Below the pieces are notes generated by a model. It was not told the origin of the DNA. It saw only the letters and a program-made list of their open reading frames with translations, and did not search any database. The position numbers were made by a program, and so were the translations under genes. Shown piece after piece: positions 32,102 to 40,482 of a stretch of DNA of 43,224 bases. The stretch's first letter is position 1. Each line of letters starts with the position of its first letter. This stretch comes from Cupriavidus pauculus. GTDB taxonomy: Bacteria; Pseudomonadota; Gammaproteobacteria; Burkholderiales; Burkholderiaceae. Where the stretch lies: the NCBI RefSeq assembly GCF_008801835.1, contig NZ_VZOW01000043.1, forward strand, positions 1 through 43,224, read 5' to 3'.

Positions 32102-33449
32102 GCTGTCGTTACTCGCGATACTGCTTCTGGCGGTTGCGAATCTGATCAGCGGCGCCTTTGGCGATCTCGCCTGGCAGGCTCCGCTGACCGCATTGACGTT
32201 CTTCGCATGCATGTACAGGGTCAGTCATGCGGCCACCAGCCGGTTCAATCCAACGATGCTCATCTGCGCCACTACGACGCTGTTCCTGCTGAGCCGTTTC
32301 CTGATTACCTACTTCGCCGGATGGGCCGATTATCGCTATGGCGACTGGTTTCTGATGGGTCCGATGGACGAGGTGCTCGTCGCCAAGGCGCTTGCAGCGA
32401 TCTGTCTGTTCCTCTGCGGCATTGCGATTGTGGCTGGCCGGCTTGGCGATCTGCCCCGCCGCGAGGACAGCTACCTTGGCACAATCGCGTTGCGCATGGG
32501 CCTGGCGATCTTGCCGTTCACGCTGTATCGGGTCTACATCAACGTCGACACGTGGCGCACGGGCGACTACCTGGCAATGTACAAGTACGGCGGTCCCGGC
32601 GGCATTCCCTACGCGCTGGGCGGCTGGCTGATCCTGTGCGTGTTCGCCTACCTGGCGTCGCGCCCGCGGCTGCGCCCGGCACTCGCCGGATACGCGGTCG
32701 GCATCCTGCTCTGCGCGCTGGACATGTTCAAGGGCGCCCGCGGCATTCCCATGGCGCAGATCATCGGCCTGACGTGGCTGCTGGTGACGACGCAGGACAT
32801 CCGCGTGTCCTGGTGGAAAGCCGGCGCCGCGGTATTCAGCATGGCGCTGCTGGCCGACGTGGTGGGTCGCGTGCGAATCGGCATGCCCATTACCACTGCG
32901 CTGACCGGCGATCCGTTCGAGACACTGTTCGGCTTTTTCTACGGCCAGGGCGTGAGTCTGATCTTCGTGGTGTCCACGCTCAAGCACATCGCGCAGTTCA
33001 CGCCGGTCGTGGACGGACTGCAATCGACCTTTGCGATCTTCATCGATGGCTACCATCGCACCTTCGGCAGCCTGCCAACGGGCCAGACGCTGGAATTCGC
33101 GCACCAGACGGCCAGCCTCGCGCATCGGCTGTCGTTCATCGTCGATGCGGAAATGTACCTGAACGGCAAGGGCATGGGCGGCTCGGCGGTGGCCGAATCG
33201 ATGCTGTACACGCCGCTGGTCGGACCGCTGCTGGCGGGTGCTTTCACCGGCGGCGTGCTCAAGGTGCTCTATCGCGTAGCCAGGATGGCGCCGCTGGGCC
33301 TGTTCATTCTGGCGGCAACGCTGCCCTTCTTCCTGCTGATCCCGCGCGAAAATCAGCTCTTCTTCGTCGTGCCGATGTGCAAGGCACTGCTGTTTGCCGC
33401 AATCGTCTACGTTATTGCCAAGATCCACCATGTCAGACAGCCAGCCTAA
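32094..33449 (+). CDS. wzy: Wzy-like O-antigen polymerase
   Basis: Polytopic membrane protein of 451 aa with about 11 helices. It has a large periplasmic loop around residues 270-380 (GQGVSLIFVVSTLKHIAQFT, HRTFGSLPTGQTLEFAHQTA, then AEMYLNGKGMGGSAVAESML). The GMGGSAVAE-type loop is characteristic of the O-ag_pol_Wzy family. It would join flipped repeat units en bloc in the periplasm. It lies directly after the second flippase, the expected wzx-wzy pairing. Only polymerase candidate in the window besides the ligase-like protein. Confidence 0.85.
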   Translation: MPELSLLAILLLAVANLISGAFGDLAWQAPLTALTFFACMYRVSHAATSRFNPTMLICATTTLFLLSRFLITYFAGWADYRYGDWFLMGPMDEVLVAKALAAICLFLCGIAIVAGRLGDLPRREDSYLGTIALRMGLAILPFTLYRVYINVDTWRTGDYLAMYKYGGPGGIPYALGGWLILCVFAYLASRPRLRPALAGYAVGILLCALDMFKGARGIPMAQIIGLTWLLVTTQDIRVSWWKAGAAVFSMALLADVVGRVRIGMPITTALTGDPFETLFGFFYGQGVSLIFVVSTLKHIAQFTPVVDGLQSTFAIFIDGYHRTFGSLPTGQTLEFAHQTASLAHRLSFIVDAEMYLNGKGMGGSAVAESMLYTPLVGPLLAGAFTGGVLKVLYRVARMAPLGLFILAATLPFFLLIPRENQLFFVVPMCKALLFAAIVYVIAKIHHVRQPA

Positions 33450-34326
33450 GGTGACGGTGGTCGTCCCGACCTACAAGCGCGCCCATCTGCTGCCGCAGAC
33501 CATCGCATCGTATCTGCAGCCTGAAGTGGCGCAGCTCGTTCTGGTGGACGACTGCTCTCCGGACGATACGCCCGAGGTGGCCCGGCAGTTGATGCAGCGC
33601 CATCCGCAGGTCACATATCTGCGCAACGCGGTCAATGGCAAGCAGACGACGTCGAAGAACCGGGGCAAGTCGCTGGCGCAGACCGAGTACGTGTACTTCG
33701 GCGACGACGACTCCATCCTGCAGCCCGGCGCGATGGCGCGGCTGCTGCTGACCGCGGCGGAAACGTCCGCCGATATCGTGGGAGCCTCCGCGCTGTACCT
33801 GCGCGACGACAGAGACACCGATGAGGCCGTGATGCGACGCCGGAACGTCGCCGGCAATGCCGACGACGTGGTGCGGCTCGATCGCCTGCAGTTCGACTTC
33901 GCCGCGGGGGCATCGCGGCCCATCGACGTACCGGTGTGCCACGCATCGTTCCTGATCCGCACCGACGCAGCCAAGGCAATCGATTTCGACACAGGCTACG
34001 TGGGCAACTGCTACCGGGAAGAAACCGACTACCTCGTACGCTCGCGGGCGCGCGGCATGAAGATTGTCTACGAGCCGCGCGCCGTGCAGATCAACCTGCC
34101 GCCGTCTCAAGCGACCGGCGGTGCGCGCGGGCGCGGGCGGCTGTCCTACGAAAGCTACGCGCTCTACAACACCGCGCGCTTCCTGTTCCGAAACCGGCAG
34201 GCGCTGAAGGTGGCGGACGCGCGCTGCAACGCGGCCATGATGCTGGGCTGGTACGTCCAGGGTCGCGTCGCTGCCGTACTGTCGCGAGTAGGCAGCGCGA
34301 TGGCTCGCAAGCTGTCCGCACGATAG
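33430..34326 (+). CDS. GT2 family glycosyltransferase
   Basis: GT-A transferase (298 aa) with VTVVVPTYKRAHLLPQTIAS (8-27), LVDDCSPDDT (38-47) and an all-acidic metal site FGDDDSI (90-96). Later CYREETDYLVRSRARG holds the probable base (Glu-Glu-Thr-Asp). Starts at ATG 33430, 20 bp inside the polymerase gene. Last gene of block B; its stop is followed by a hairpin shared with block C. Confidence 0.92.
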   Translation: MSDSQPKVTVVVPTYKRAHLLPQTIASYLQPEVAQLVLVDDCSPDDTPEVARQLMQRHPQVTYLRNAVNGKQTTSKNRGKSLAQTEYVYFGDDDSILQPGAMARLLLTAAETSADIVGASALYLRDDRDTDEAVMRRRNVAGNADDVVRLDRLQFDFAAGASRPIDVPVCHASFLIRTDAAKAIDFDTGYVGNCYREETDYLVRSRARGMKIVYEPRAVQINLPPSQATGGARGRGRLSYESYALYNTARFLFRNRQALKVADARCNAAMMLGWYVQGRVAAVLSRVGSAMARKLSAR

Positions 34327-34348
34327 GAAAGCCGCGCCCGACAAGGCA

Positions 34349-34380
34349 GCCCGGCGCCAGGCGCTTTCAGCTAGCCGGGC
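34349..34380. terminator. Hairpin between convergent blocks B and C
   Basis: GCCCGGC (34349-34355) and GCCGGGC (34374-34380) enclose an 18-base loop containing a smaller GCGC-CAG-GCGC hairpin. It covers the stop codon of the minus-strand gene. There is no real T-tract, so its strength is uncertain. Confidence 0.35.
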
Positions 34381-35264
34381 GTGCCCGATGTGCAATGCGC
34401 AAGACTGTGGCGCAGCGTATGAACCGCTTCTGTCGGCGCGCACTCGGACATCCGCACGAAATAGAGCTTGTCCGCCCGTGGCAGCGCCGCAACCAGGTCC
34501 ACGGCGACGCGCGCCGCCGTCAACGCAAGGGCGCCCGCCGCGTAGCCGATCTCGCGCTCGCGCACAAAATACCTGAGCTGGGCCGCCAGCAGCGACCGGC
34601 GCGCCAGCAATGTTTTGCGCAGGTCGAAGTACCCCTGGCGATAACCGAGAAGAACCTCGTTGAGACAGGCGAAGCGGCTCTCCTTGTGGCTGCGCAACAG
34701 CAGTTCCTGATCTTCCGCGCGCATCACTTCGGGAAGCCCGTAGCGGAACCGCGCAAACCACTCGCGCCGTCCCATCCAGCCCGGATGGGGCAGCGGAATG
34801 CCACGCCACGGTCGCGCGCACATGGCTTCATGGGTGCCCGCAAAAGGCAGCATGCCGAGAATTTCGCCGTCGCTGCGGAACGCCACCGCCCTGCAGCCCA
34901 CCAGATCGATCTGCGGATTCGCATCGAGAAAAGCCACCTGGCGTGCCAGCCGCTCCGGAAAGCTGACGTCATCGGCATCCATGCGGGCGAGATAGCGGCC
35001 ATGTGCCAGCTCGATCCCCATGTTCAGCCGGCGCGCCAATCCCAGACGACGTCCGTCGCGCAACACGCGCACGCGCGGGTCGGCAAACGCCTGCGCCACC
35101 GCAACCGTACCGTCGCTCGATCCATCATCGAGCAATAGCACCTCGAAGTCCGAGTACGTCTGAGACAGCAGCGAACACAACGCCACGCCCAGCGTGCGCT
35201 CGGCGTTCCAGGCGGGAAGAAGAATGGAAACGGTTGGGGTCATTGCCGAATTCACAGGGTTCAT
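34371..35264 (-). CDS. GT2 family glycosyltransferase
   Basis: GT-A transferase (297 aa): TVSILLPAWNAERTLGVALC (11-30), LLDDGSSDGT (44-53), ARMDADDVSFPERL (93-106), and EDQELLLR as the acid/base region. The ATG at 35264 overlaps the epimerase stop (ATGA). Last gene of minus-strand block C. Confidence 0.92.
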   Translation of the reverse strand: MNPVNSAMTPTVSILLPAWNAERTLGVALCSLLSQTYSDFEVLLLDDGSSDGTVAVAQAFADPRVRVLRDGRRLGLARRLNMGIELAHGRYLARMDADDVSFPERLARQVAFLDANPQIDLVGCRAVAFRSDGEILGMLPFAGTHEAMCARPWRGIPLPHPGWMGRREWFARFRYGLPEVMRAEDQELLLRSHKESRFACLNEVLLGYRQGYFDLRKTLLARRSLLAAQLRYFVREREIGYAAGALALTAARVAVDLVAALPRADKLYFVRMSECAPTEAVHTLRHSLAHCTSGTPG

Positions 35265-36226
35265 GCCTGCCCTTCCATGTCGCTGGCGATGGCGTCCCAC
35301 ATGGAAGACAGCCCCTGGTTGAAATCTTCCGCCGGCGCCCATCCCGAGCATTCGCGCAACTTCGTGCTGTCCAGCACGTTTGCACGGACATCGAACTCGC
35401 GCGCCGCCGCCAGGCGAATCCGCACCGGCAGGTCGTGCCTTGCGGCCAGCGGCTCAAGCGCCGCGAGCACTTCGCGGTTGTTACGGCCGACGCCGGTGCC
35501 GAGGTTGTAAACCTGCCCTGCATCCCCGCCGTCGAGCACCGCCAGAATGCCGCGCGCGACATCCGCCACATGAATGTAGTCGCGGATGGTGCCAGTTTCG
35601 CCAAACACGGTCACTTCCTGGCGCTTGAGAATGGCGCCCATCGCCGTTGCGATGAACCCTTGCCCGGTGAAGGCTCGCTGGCCCGGTCCATAGGCATTGG
35701 CCGGTCGCACGATGCTGACGGGCACGCCATGCAGCCGGTGGAACATCAGCGCGTACTTCTCCTGCGTGAGTTTGGTGATGCCATATGGCGACACGGGATT
35801 GGTCGGGGCACCTTCGGAAATGGGCAGCGAATCGACGTGGCCGTATACCGTACCGCCCGATGACACCACGATCATCCTGCGCAGCGGCAGGTTGCGCGTG
35901 GCCTCGAGCAGGCCGACAGTAAGCGGCAGATTGGCCAGAATGTCGTAAACGGGATCGGCGTAGCTGGTCTGCGGTACGGTTGCATAGGCCAGATCGACAA
36001 TCTCGTTGGCGCCAGCGAGCAATGCGGGCCAGTCGATCGCGCCCTCCCCCACGGGTGTGTATTCGGCAGCCGCAGGCAGCGCTGCCGGCCGTGTCGGACG
36101 CCGGCCCAGCACGCAAACCTCGCGCCCCGTCGCCAGCAGTTCGCGCACCAGCCATGCGCCGATGAATCCCGCGCCGCCAATCACGCAGCAACGCGCGCGT
36201 GTATTTCGTTGAATACTGTTTGTCAT
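35261..36226 (-). CDS. NAD-dependent epimerase/dehydratase (UDP-sugar type)
   Basis: Extended short-chain dehydrogenase (321 aa) of the GalE-like group, acting on a nucleotide sugar to change stereochemistry at C4 or similar. Rossmann loop GGAGFIG (17-23), VVSSGGTVYG (about 119-128), catalytic YGITK (Tyr/Lys, about 148-152) and RPANAYGPGQ are intact. Later FGETGTIRDYIHVADVARGI is typical of UDP-glucose 4-epimerase relatives. It is the only sugar-nucleotide enzyme within the glycan blocks. Exact substrate unknown. Confidence 0.92.
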   Translation of the reverse strand: MTNSIQRNTRARCCVIGGAGFIGAWLVRELLATGREVCVLGRRPTRPAALPAAAEYTPVGEGAIDWPALLAGANEIVDLAYATVPQTSYADPVYDILANLPLTVGLLEATRNLPLRRMIVVSSGGTVYGHVDSLPISEGAPTNPVSPYGITKLTQEKYALMFHRLHGVPVSIVRPANAYGPGQRAFTGQGFIATAMGAILKRQEVTVFGETGTIRDYIHVADVARGILAVLDGGDAGQVYNLGTGVGRNNREVLAALEPLAARHDLPVRIRLAAAREFDVRANVLDSTKLRECSGWAPAEDFNQGLSSMWDAIASDMEGQA

Positions 36227-36243
36227 GGATGCGGACCTGATCT

Positions 36244-37680
36244 TCAGCCTTCCGTCGGTTCGGTCAGCGTTTCCCGCGTCGGCGCGGTCACAGCGCCCTG
36301 CAGGATCGCCTCATAACGATCGGCGATCTTCGCCCACGTAAATTGCTCTTGCCAGCGATCGCGCGCCGTGTGACCCAACACGTCGAGCTCGGCGGGCGAG
36401 TTCATCAGACGTTTCATCTCCGCGCCGAAGCGTTCCGGATCGGCACGCGTGTAACCGCGCTCGTCCTTCGGCGCGTCGCAGATGACGCCGCCCCCGGTCC
36501 AGCGCGCGATCTCGTCGGCGTTGCCTACCGGAACCGAAAGGAACGGAGTGCCTGCCGCGGCGGTTTCGAACAGCACCAGCGGCGAGTATTCGATGTTCGA
36601 CGCAAACACGAACAGGTCGGCATTCATGTAGGCCTGCACCAGTTCCCGCCTGCCAAGGTTGATCTGCAGTACCTGCTTGTTCTGCTGTCGGCTGGCACGG
36701 TCCACCCAGTAGCCGATAGGATCGGCCGCCTTGCGCATGCGATGCGGCAACCAGTGCAGATGTCCTGCCGCATCGAGTTGCGCCGCCGCCAGCGCGTAGA
36801 TGCGCGAGCGCACACCGCGCAGGCCTTCGCGTCGCAATACCCCGAATGATCGCCAGGCCAGTCCCGCTACGCGGCGCACCCGTCCGCCAAGGAAACCGAT
36901 CACTTTTTGCACGTCGTTGCGCGGCGCCTGCGTCGTTTCCTGCGGCGGCGTGACGACGACCGCGGGTGCCGGCGGCGGGTTGCCATTCAGAATCAGCGTG
37001 ACCTTGCGGCGCCCGTTGCGCAGCCGCGCAAACGCTTCGGCGATTTCCTTGTGCCCCTTGACGCCCGTGATGCTGCCGACAGTCAGAAAGACGAAGCTGT
37101 CTTCGGGAATGCCATGCCTGCTCCGGAATTCCTTGTCGCGCGGAACGGAAAATTCCACCTCGCAAGCGCCGTTGGGCAGGATGGTGCGGTGCTCGAGTCC
37201 GTGCTGGCGCGCAAAATCGATGTCGCGATAGCGCTCGGCATAGAAAATCAGATGATCGAACTGGCGCAGCACGTCGGGCAGCGCTTCGAAATAGCCCGAA
37301 TAAGTGGGCTCGTACAATCCCGAGAAACCGCACGGGATAAACACCTTGCGCGCGCGGATCTGGTCCAGCACAGGCCACAGCGCGTCGAACGTCCATTGCT
37401 GCGCGGCCTTGATCATGATGGCGTCGCCGTCGAACGCCTTCACATAGTCGCGGTAACGGTCCAGCTCGCCGTGCATCCCACGGACTGCATTGCCCGTGAT
37501 GCCAAACTCGACGATTTCCACACCGTTATGCGATGTAAAGTCGCGCTCGGCCAGTCGCGTCGTGGCCACCGTCACATGATGGCCGCGTTGCACCAGACGC
37601 TCCGCCAGATGGCGCATGACTTCCTGTACCCCGCCAACACTGGGGTAATAAAACTCGCAGCAGAACAGAATCCGCATCAT
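36244..37680 (-). CDS. GT4 family glycosyltransferase with a 100-residue insert
   Basis: GT-B enzyme of 478 aa, well above the usual 360-400. Acceptor half opens MMRILFCCEFYYPSVGGVQE; donor half has LTVGSITGVKGHKEIAEAF (199-217) and SNIEYSPLVLFETAAAGTPF with the E-x7-E pair (361-380). Between LILNGN (about 229-234) and NLGRRELVQAYMNADLF (341-357) lies an insert of about 100 residues: Pro/Ala/Val-rich first, then basic and helical, ending near RQQNK. It splits the donor domain after a beta strand. Start: ATG 37680 with AGGTGA upstream; a GTG 6 bases earlier is possible. Confidence 0.88.
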   Translation of the reverse strand: MMRILFCCEFYYPSVGGVQEVMRHLAERLVQRGHHVTVATTRLAERDFTSHNGVEIVEFGITGNAVRGMHGELDRYRDYVKAFDGDAIMIKAAQQWTFDALWPVLDQIRARKVFIPCGFSGLYEPTYSGYFEALPDVLRQFDHLIFYAERYRDIDFARQHGLEHRTILPNGACEVEFSVPRDKEFRSRHGIPEDSFVFLTVGSITGVKGHKEIAEAFARLRNGRRKVTLILNGNPPPAPAVVVTPPQETTQAPRNDVQKVIGFLGGRVRRVAGLAWRSFGVLRREGLRGVRSRIYALAAAQLDAAGHLHWLPHRMRKAADPIGYWVDRASRQQNKQVLQINLGRRELVQAYMNADLFVFASNIEYSPLVLFETAAAGTPFLSVPVGNADEIARWTGGGVICDAPKDERGYTRADPERFGAEMKRLMNSPAELDVLGHTARDRWQEQFTWAKIADRYEAILQGAVTAPTRETLTEPTEG

Positions 37681-37699
37681 CGTCACCTACTTTTTCGCA

Positions 37700-38692
37700 T
37701 CAGCGCGGCAGGATGCCGATTCGGCGACCGAAGTCGCGCACAGCGCGCGCGATGGGACGGGCCCAGCTCATGTTGTGCTTCTGGATCAGATACTGATGAC
37801 GCAAATTCTGGATCTTTACTTCCGTGCGGCGCATCACATCCGATTGCGGAGATTGTGCCGCAAGTTTCTGGCCTGCCAGGCGAACCACGTTGCACATGCG
37901 TTCGATATCGGGGCGCGGCGACAGCCGATGAAGCGCTGAATGTGTCAGCGCCGCCACATCAAGAACATCGACCGAGGGTTCTTGCTGCCCCAGCGCCGCC
38001 GCGACATTCTCCGCGCAAATCAGCACCAGGCGCTCCAGGAACGGATTGGGGCCGGTGCGCGACATGCTGGCCGGTACCTCGCGATACACCAGCAGCCGCT
38101 CGGGCAGATTGGCCACGCGGCCGGCGCGCGCCATGCGCGACCATAGCTCATAGTCCTCAGGCGGCTGACGCGCAGGATCGGTGGTATAGCCGCCCACCGC
38201 TTCGACGGTGGCCTTGCGCATCATGATCGAGCTATGCACGAACGGATTGTTGAACAGCAGCTCGAAGCTCAGTGCGCCATGATCGGTGGGATGATCGTGC
38301 GCGCGGTCGGTTGGCGTGTCGCCCACCCAGATCTGCGCGGCCGTACCCAGCAGGCCATGATCCGGGTGCTTTTCGAGAAAGTCGACCTGACGCGCGAAGC
38401 GCTCCGGATGCGACAGGTCGTCCTGGTCCTGACGCGCGATATATCGTCCGCGCGCCAGTCCGATACCGCGATTCAGCGTTCCCGCCAGGCCCATATTGTC
38501 CTGGTGGTACAGACGAATCCGTGGATCGCTCAGCGACTCCAGCACCCGAGCCGAGTCGTCCTTCGACCCGTCGTTGATGAGGATGAGTTCGTAGTCCTCG
38601 AAGGTCTGCGCGAGAATGCTCTCCACGGCCTTCCTCACATCCGCCGCGCCGTTGTACACCGGCAGCACGACACTGATCAGCGGCGTCGTCAT
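37700..38692 (-). CDS. GT2 family glycosyltransferase
   Basis: GT-A transferase (330 aa): ISVVLPVYNGAADVRKAVES (6-25), LINDGSKDDS (38-47), IARQDQDDLSHPERFARQ (about 84-101) with the DQDD metal site, and PPEDYELWSRM as the catalytic region. The 90-residue C-terminal tail is helical and basic. It overlaps the fucosyltransferase stop by 4 bp. Confidence 0.92.
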   Translation of the reverse strand: MTTPLISVVLPVYNGAADVRKAVESILAQTFEDYELILINDGSKDDSARVLESLSDPRIRLYHQDNMGLAGTLNRGIGLARGRYIARQDQDDLSHPERFARQVDFLEKHPDHGLLGTAAQIWVGDTPTDRAHDHPTDHGALSFELLFNNPFVHSSIMMRKATVEAVGGYTTDPARQPPEDYELWSRMARAGRVANLPERLLVYREVPASMSRTGPNPFLERLVLICAENVAAALGQQEPSVDVLDVAALTHSALHRLSPRPDIERMCNVVRLAGQKLAAQSPQSDVMRRTEVKIQNLRHQYLIQKHNMSWARPIARAVRDFGRRIGILPR

Positions 38693-39573
38693 AGTCGGAT
38701 CCAGGAAGCGGGAATCAGATCGCGCGTATCATGCGACGCGCCACTGAACCAGCGCTGCGGCGCCGCCACGATCTTATCCGCGTGCGGGTTCAGCCATGCG
38801 CCCCACCAACTGAACGAGCTATTGGCGATCACGTGGTGACGGCACGCCTTCATCAGCGCCATATCCCACACGCCGCGATCGGCGCCATTCACATCGACCA
38901 GCGTGACCGTGTGATCGAGCTTGAAGTTTTCGCTCACCCACGCATGATCGTCGGAGAACACGAAAAAATGCGGGGCCGACACGCGCGCGGCAATGTAGTC
39001 CACCGCTGCCCGGTAATAGTCGAGCGAACAGACGCCGTGATATTGAGCGGTCTGCGGGTTGTTCACATAGTCCCCGCGTCGAATATGCAACGACACCGCG
39101 GCAGCCGCGGCTTCGCGAATCTGCGCCGCAATCCGTTCATTGGCCGCATCGACTGGCGCCTTCAGCGTGAATTCCTCGCGCAGCAAGTCTGCGATATTCG
39201 CGAAATAGCGTTCGCTCTGCCAATAGCCATCGAGATATACCGGCGGCACGACCTGCTCGATACGCGCGTCGTAGGTGAACGACGCCTCCTTGAGCTGATT
39301 GGCAGGCTTGTCCAATCCCAGTGCCTTGCCGAGGCGATTGAACAGCGTCGGTGCCTTTGCCTTGACGCCGAAACGCGTCAACTCGTCTTCCGACGCCACA
39401 CGCGCACGGATCGACAGTTCGCCCAATTCATAACGACGCAGATCGTAATGCGCGAAACCGCTGGCATCGAGCAGAAGCGGCACATTATGCCGATGCGCCA
39501 CGGCGCGGCCCGTGGCGTACTGAAACATCTGGTTGCCCAGTCCGCCGATGAGGTTGGCAATAACAGCTTCCAC
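38689..39573 (-). CDS. Alpha-1,2-fucosyltransferase-like GT11 glycosyltransferase
   Basis: GT11 enzyme (294 aa), which transfers L-fucose from GDP-fucose to galactose (alpha-1,2) and, in some relatives, other sugars. Motifs: LIGGLGNQMFQYATGRA (8-24), donor-binding HIRRGDYV (163-170), FVFSDDHAWV, and NSSFSWWGAWL (251-261). Start is a GTG at 39573 with AAGGTAA upstream. No GDP-fucose synthesis genes (gmd, fcl) are in the window, so the donor must come from elsewhere. Confidence 0.93.
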   Translation of the reverse strand: MEAVIANLIGGLGNQMFQYATGRAVAHRHNVPLLLDASGFAHYDLRRYELGELSIRARVASEDELTRFGVKAKAPTLFNRLGKALGLDKPANQLKEASFTYDARIEQVVPPVYLDGYWQSERYFANIADLLREEFTLKAPVDAANERIAAQIREAAAAAVSLHIRRGDYVNNPQTAQYHGVCSLDYYRAAVDYIAARVSAPHFFVFSDDHAWVSENFKLDHTVTLVDVNGADRGVWDMALMKACRHHVIANSSFSWWGAWLNPHADKIVAAPQRWFSGASHDTRDLIPASWIRL

Positions 39574-39601
39574 AAGTTACCTTTCAATCAATGTCCTGAC
39601 C

Positions 39602-40456
39602 TTAACGGGCCAAATGTCTGAGACGGAACTCACGTGCCTTCATGACCGCATATACCAGCGGGTAGAAACGCGTGCCCTGAACGGCTTTCAGCATGTCGCG
39701 CGTATATGCGGAAAAATGCTGAAGAGGACAGGACCGCTGTACCAGACTCGCAGGCACAACTATCTCTTCTGGTGATCCAAGCCGGTCTGTAGCACGTGGA
39801 TCGCGCTTAAAAAAATGCACATCGCTGATAACATCGACGCCAGCCATACTCATGGCCGCAAGGTTAAAGCACATATCGCCACCCCAATCAAGAGTGAAAG
39901 GAAAGCGATTATGTGCAACCTTGCATAAGTCAGTTCGAAAGATGCTATAAATCAGGTTCGCTTTACCGTGAAACTCAGGCGACCATACGTAGCGAGCGAT
40001 CGTCGCAAAATTCGGAAGTCCAGAAAAAGCCGGAATATCCGTGCAATGCCTGACAATCTGCCCGAACGAGTCGATGACATCGAGACCGGTGAATGCCATT
40101 CCGTAGTCAGGCTTCGCTTCAAGACGTGTGATACAACTCTCAATAAACCCGGAGCCCCAAACATCGTCCGCGGCAGCCCACATGAAGTAAGGGGCAACAG
40201 CCTGATCAAGCACGAACTTGAAATTTTTCGGCGCACCAATATTTGAACCGTGGCGCACGTAATTAATTCGAGGATCCAATTTGGCATAATTTCGGCATAT
40301 ATCTTCCGTGTTATCGGTCGATGCGTTGTCCGCAATTGTAAGCTGCCAATCCTGAAACGATTGTGCCAATAAAGATGTCAGCGCTTCATCAATGAATTTT
40401 TGGCCGTTGTATACCGGCATGCCAATCTGGACAGAGACCAATTTTTTTCTCGACAT
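39602..40456 (-). CDS. GT2 family glycosyltransferase
   Basis: GT-A transferase (284 aa): VSVQIGMPVYNGQKFIDEAL (7-26), IADNASTDNT (41-50), then FMWAAADDVWG (91-101), where the usual first Asp of the metal site is Ala. Asp-Asp remain, as in some related enzymes. It ends with a helical tail. With the next upstream gene it is clearly AT-richer than the rest of the locus, suggesting separate acquisition. Confidence 0.9.
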   Translation of the reverse strand: MSRKKLVSVQIGMPVYNGQKFIDEALTSLLAQSFQDWQLTIADNASTDNTEDICRNYAKLDPRINYVRHGSNIGAPKNFKFVLDQAVAPYFMWAAADDVWGSGFIESCITRLEAKPDYGMAFTGLDVIDSFGQIVRHCTDIPAFSGLPNFATIARYVWSPEFHGKANLIYSIFRTDLCKVAHNRFPFTLDWGGDMCFNLAAMSMAGVDVISDVHFFKRDPRATDRLGSPEEIVVPASLVQRSCPLQHFSAYTRDMLKAVQGTRFYPLVYAVMKAREFRLRHLAR

Positions 40457-40482
40457 CTATTCTTCCCATCTTCTGCACTGCA

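Noticed and set aside
32109..33431. 440-aa minus-strand ORF
   Set aside because: Composition (Gln, Arg, His) is that of a reverse-strand shadow of the wzy gene; the plus-strand product has clear membrane helices.
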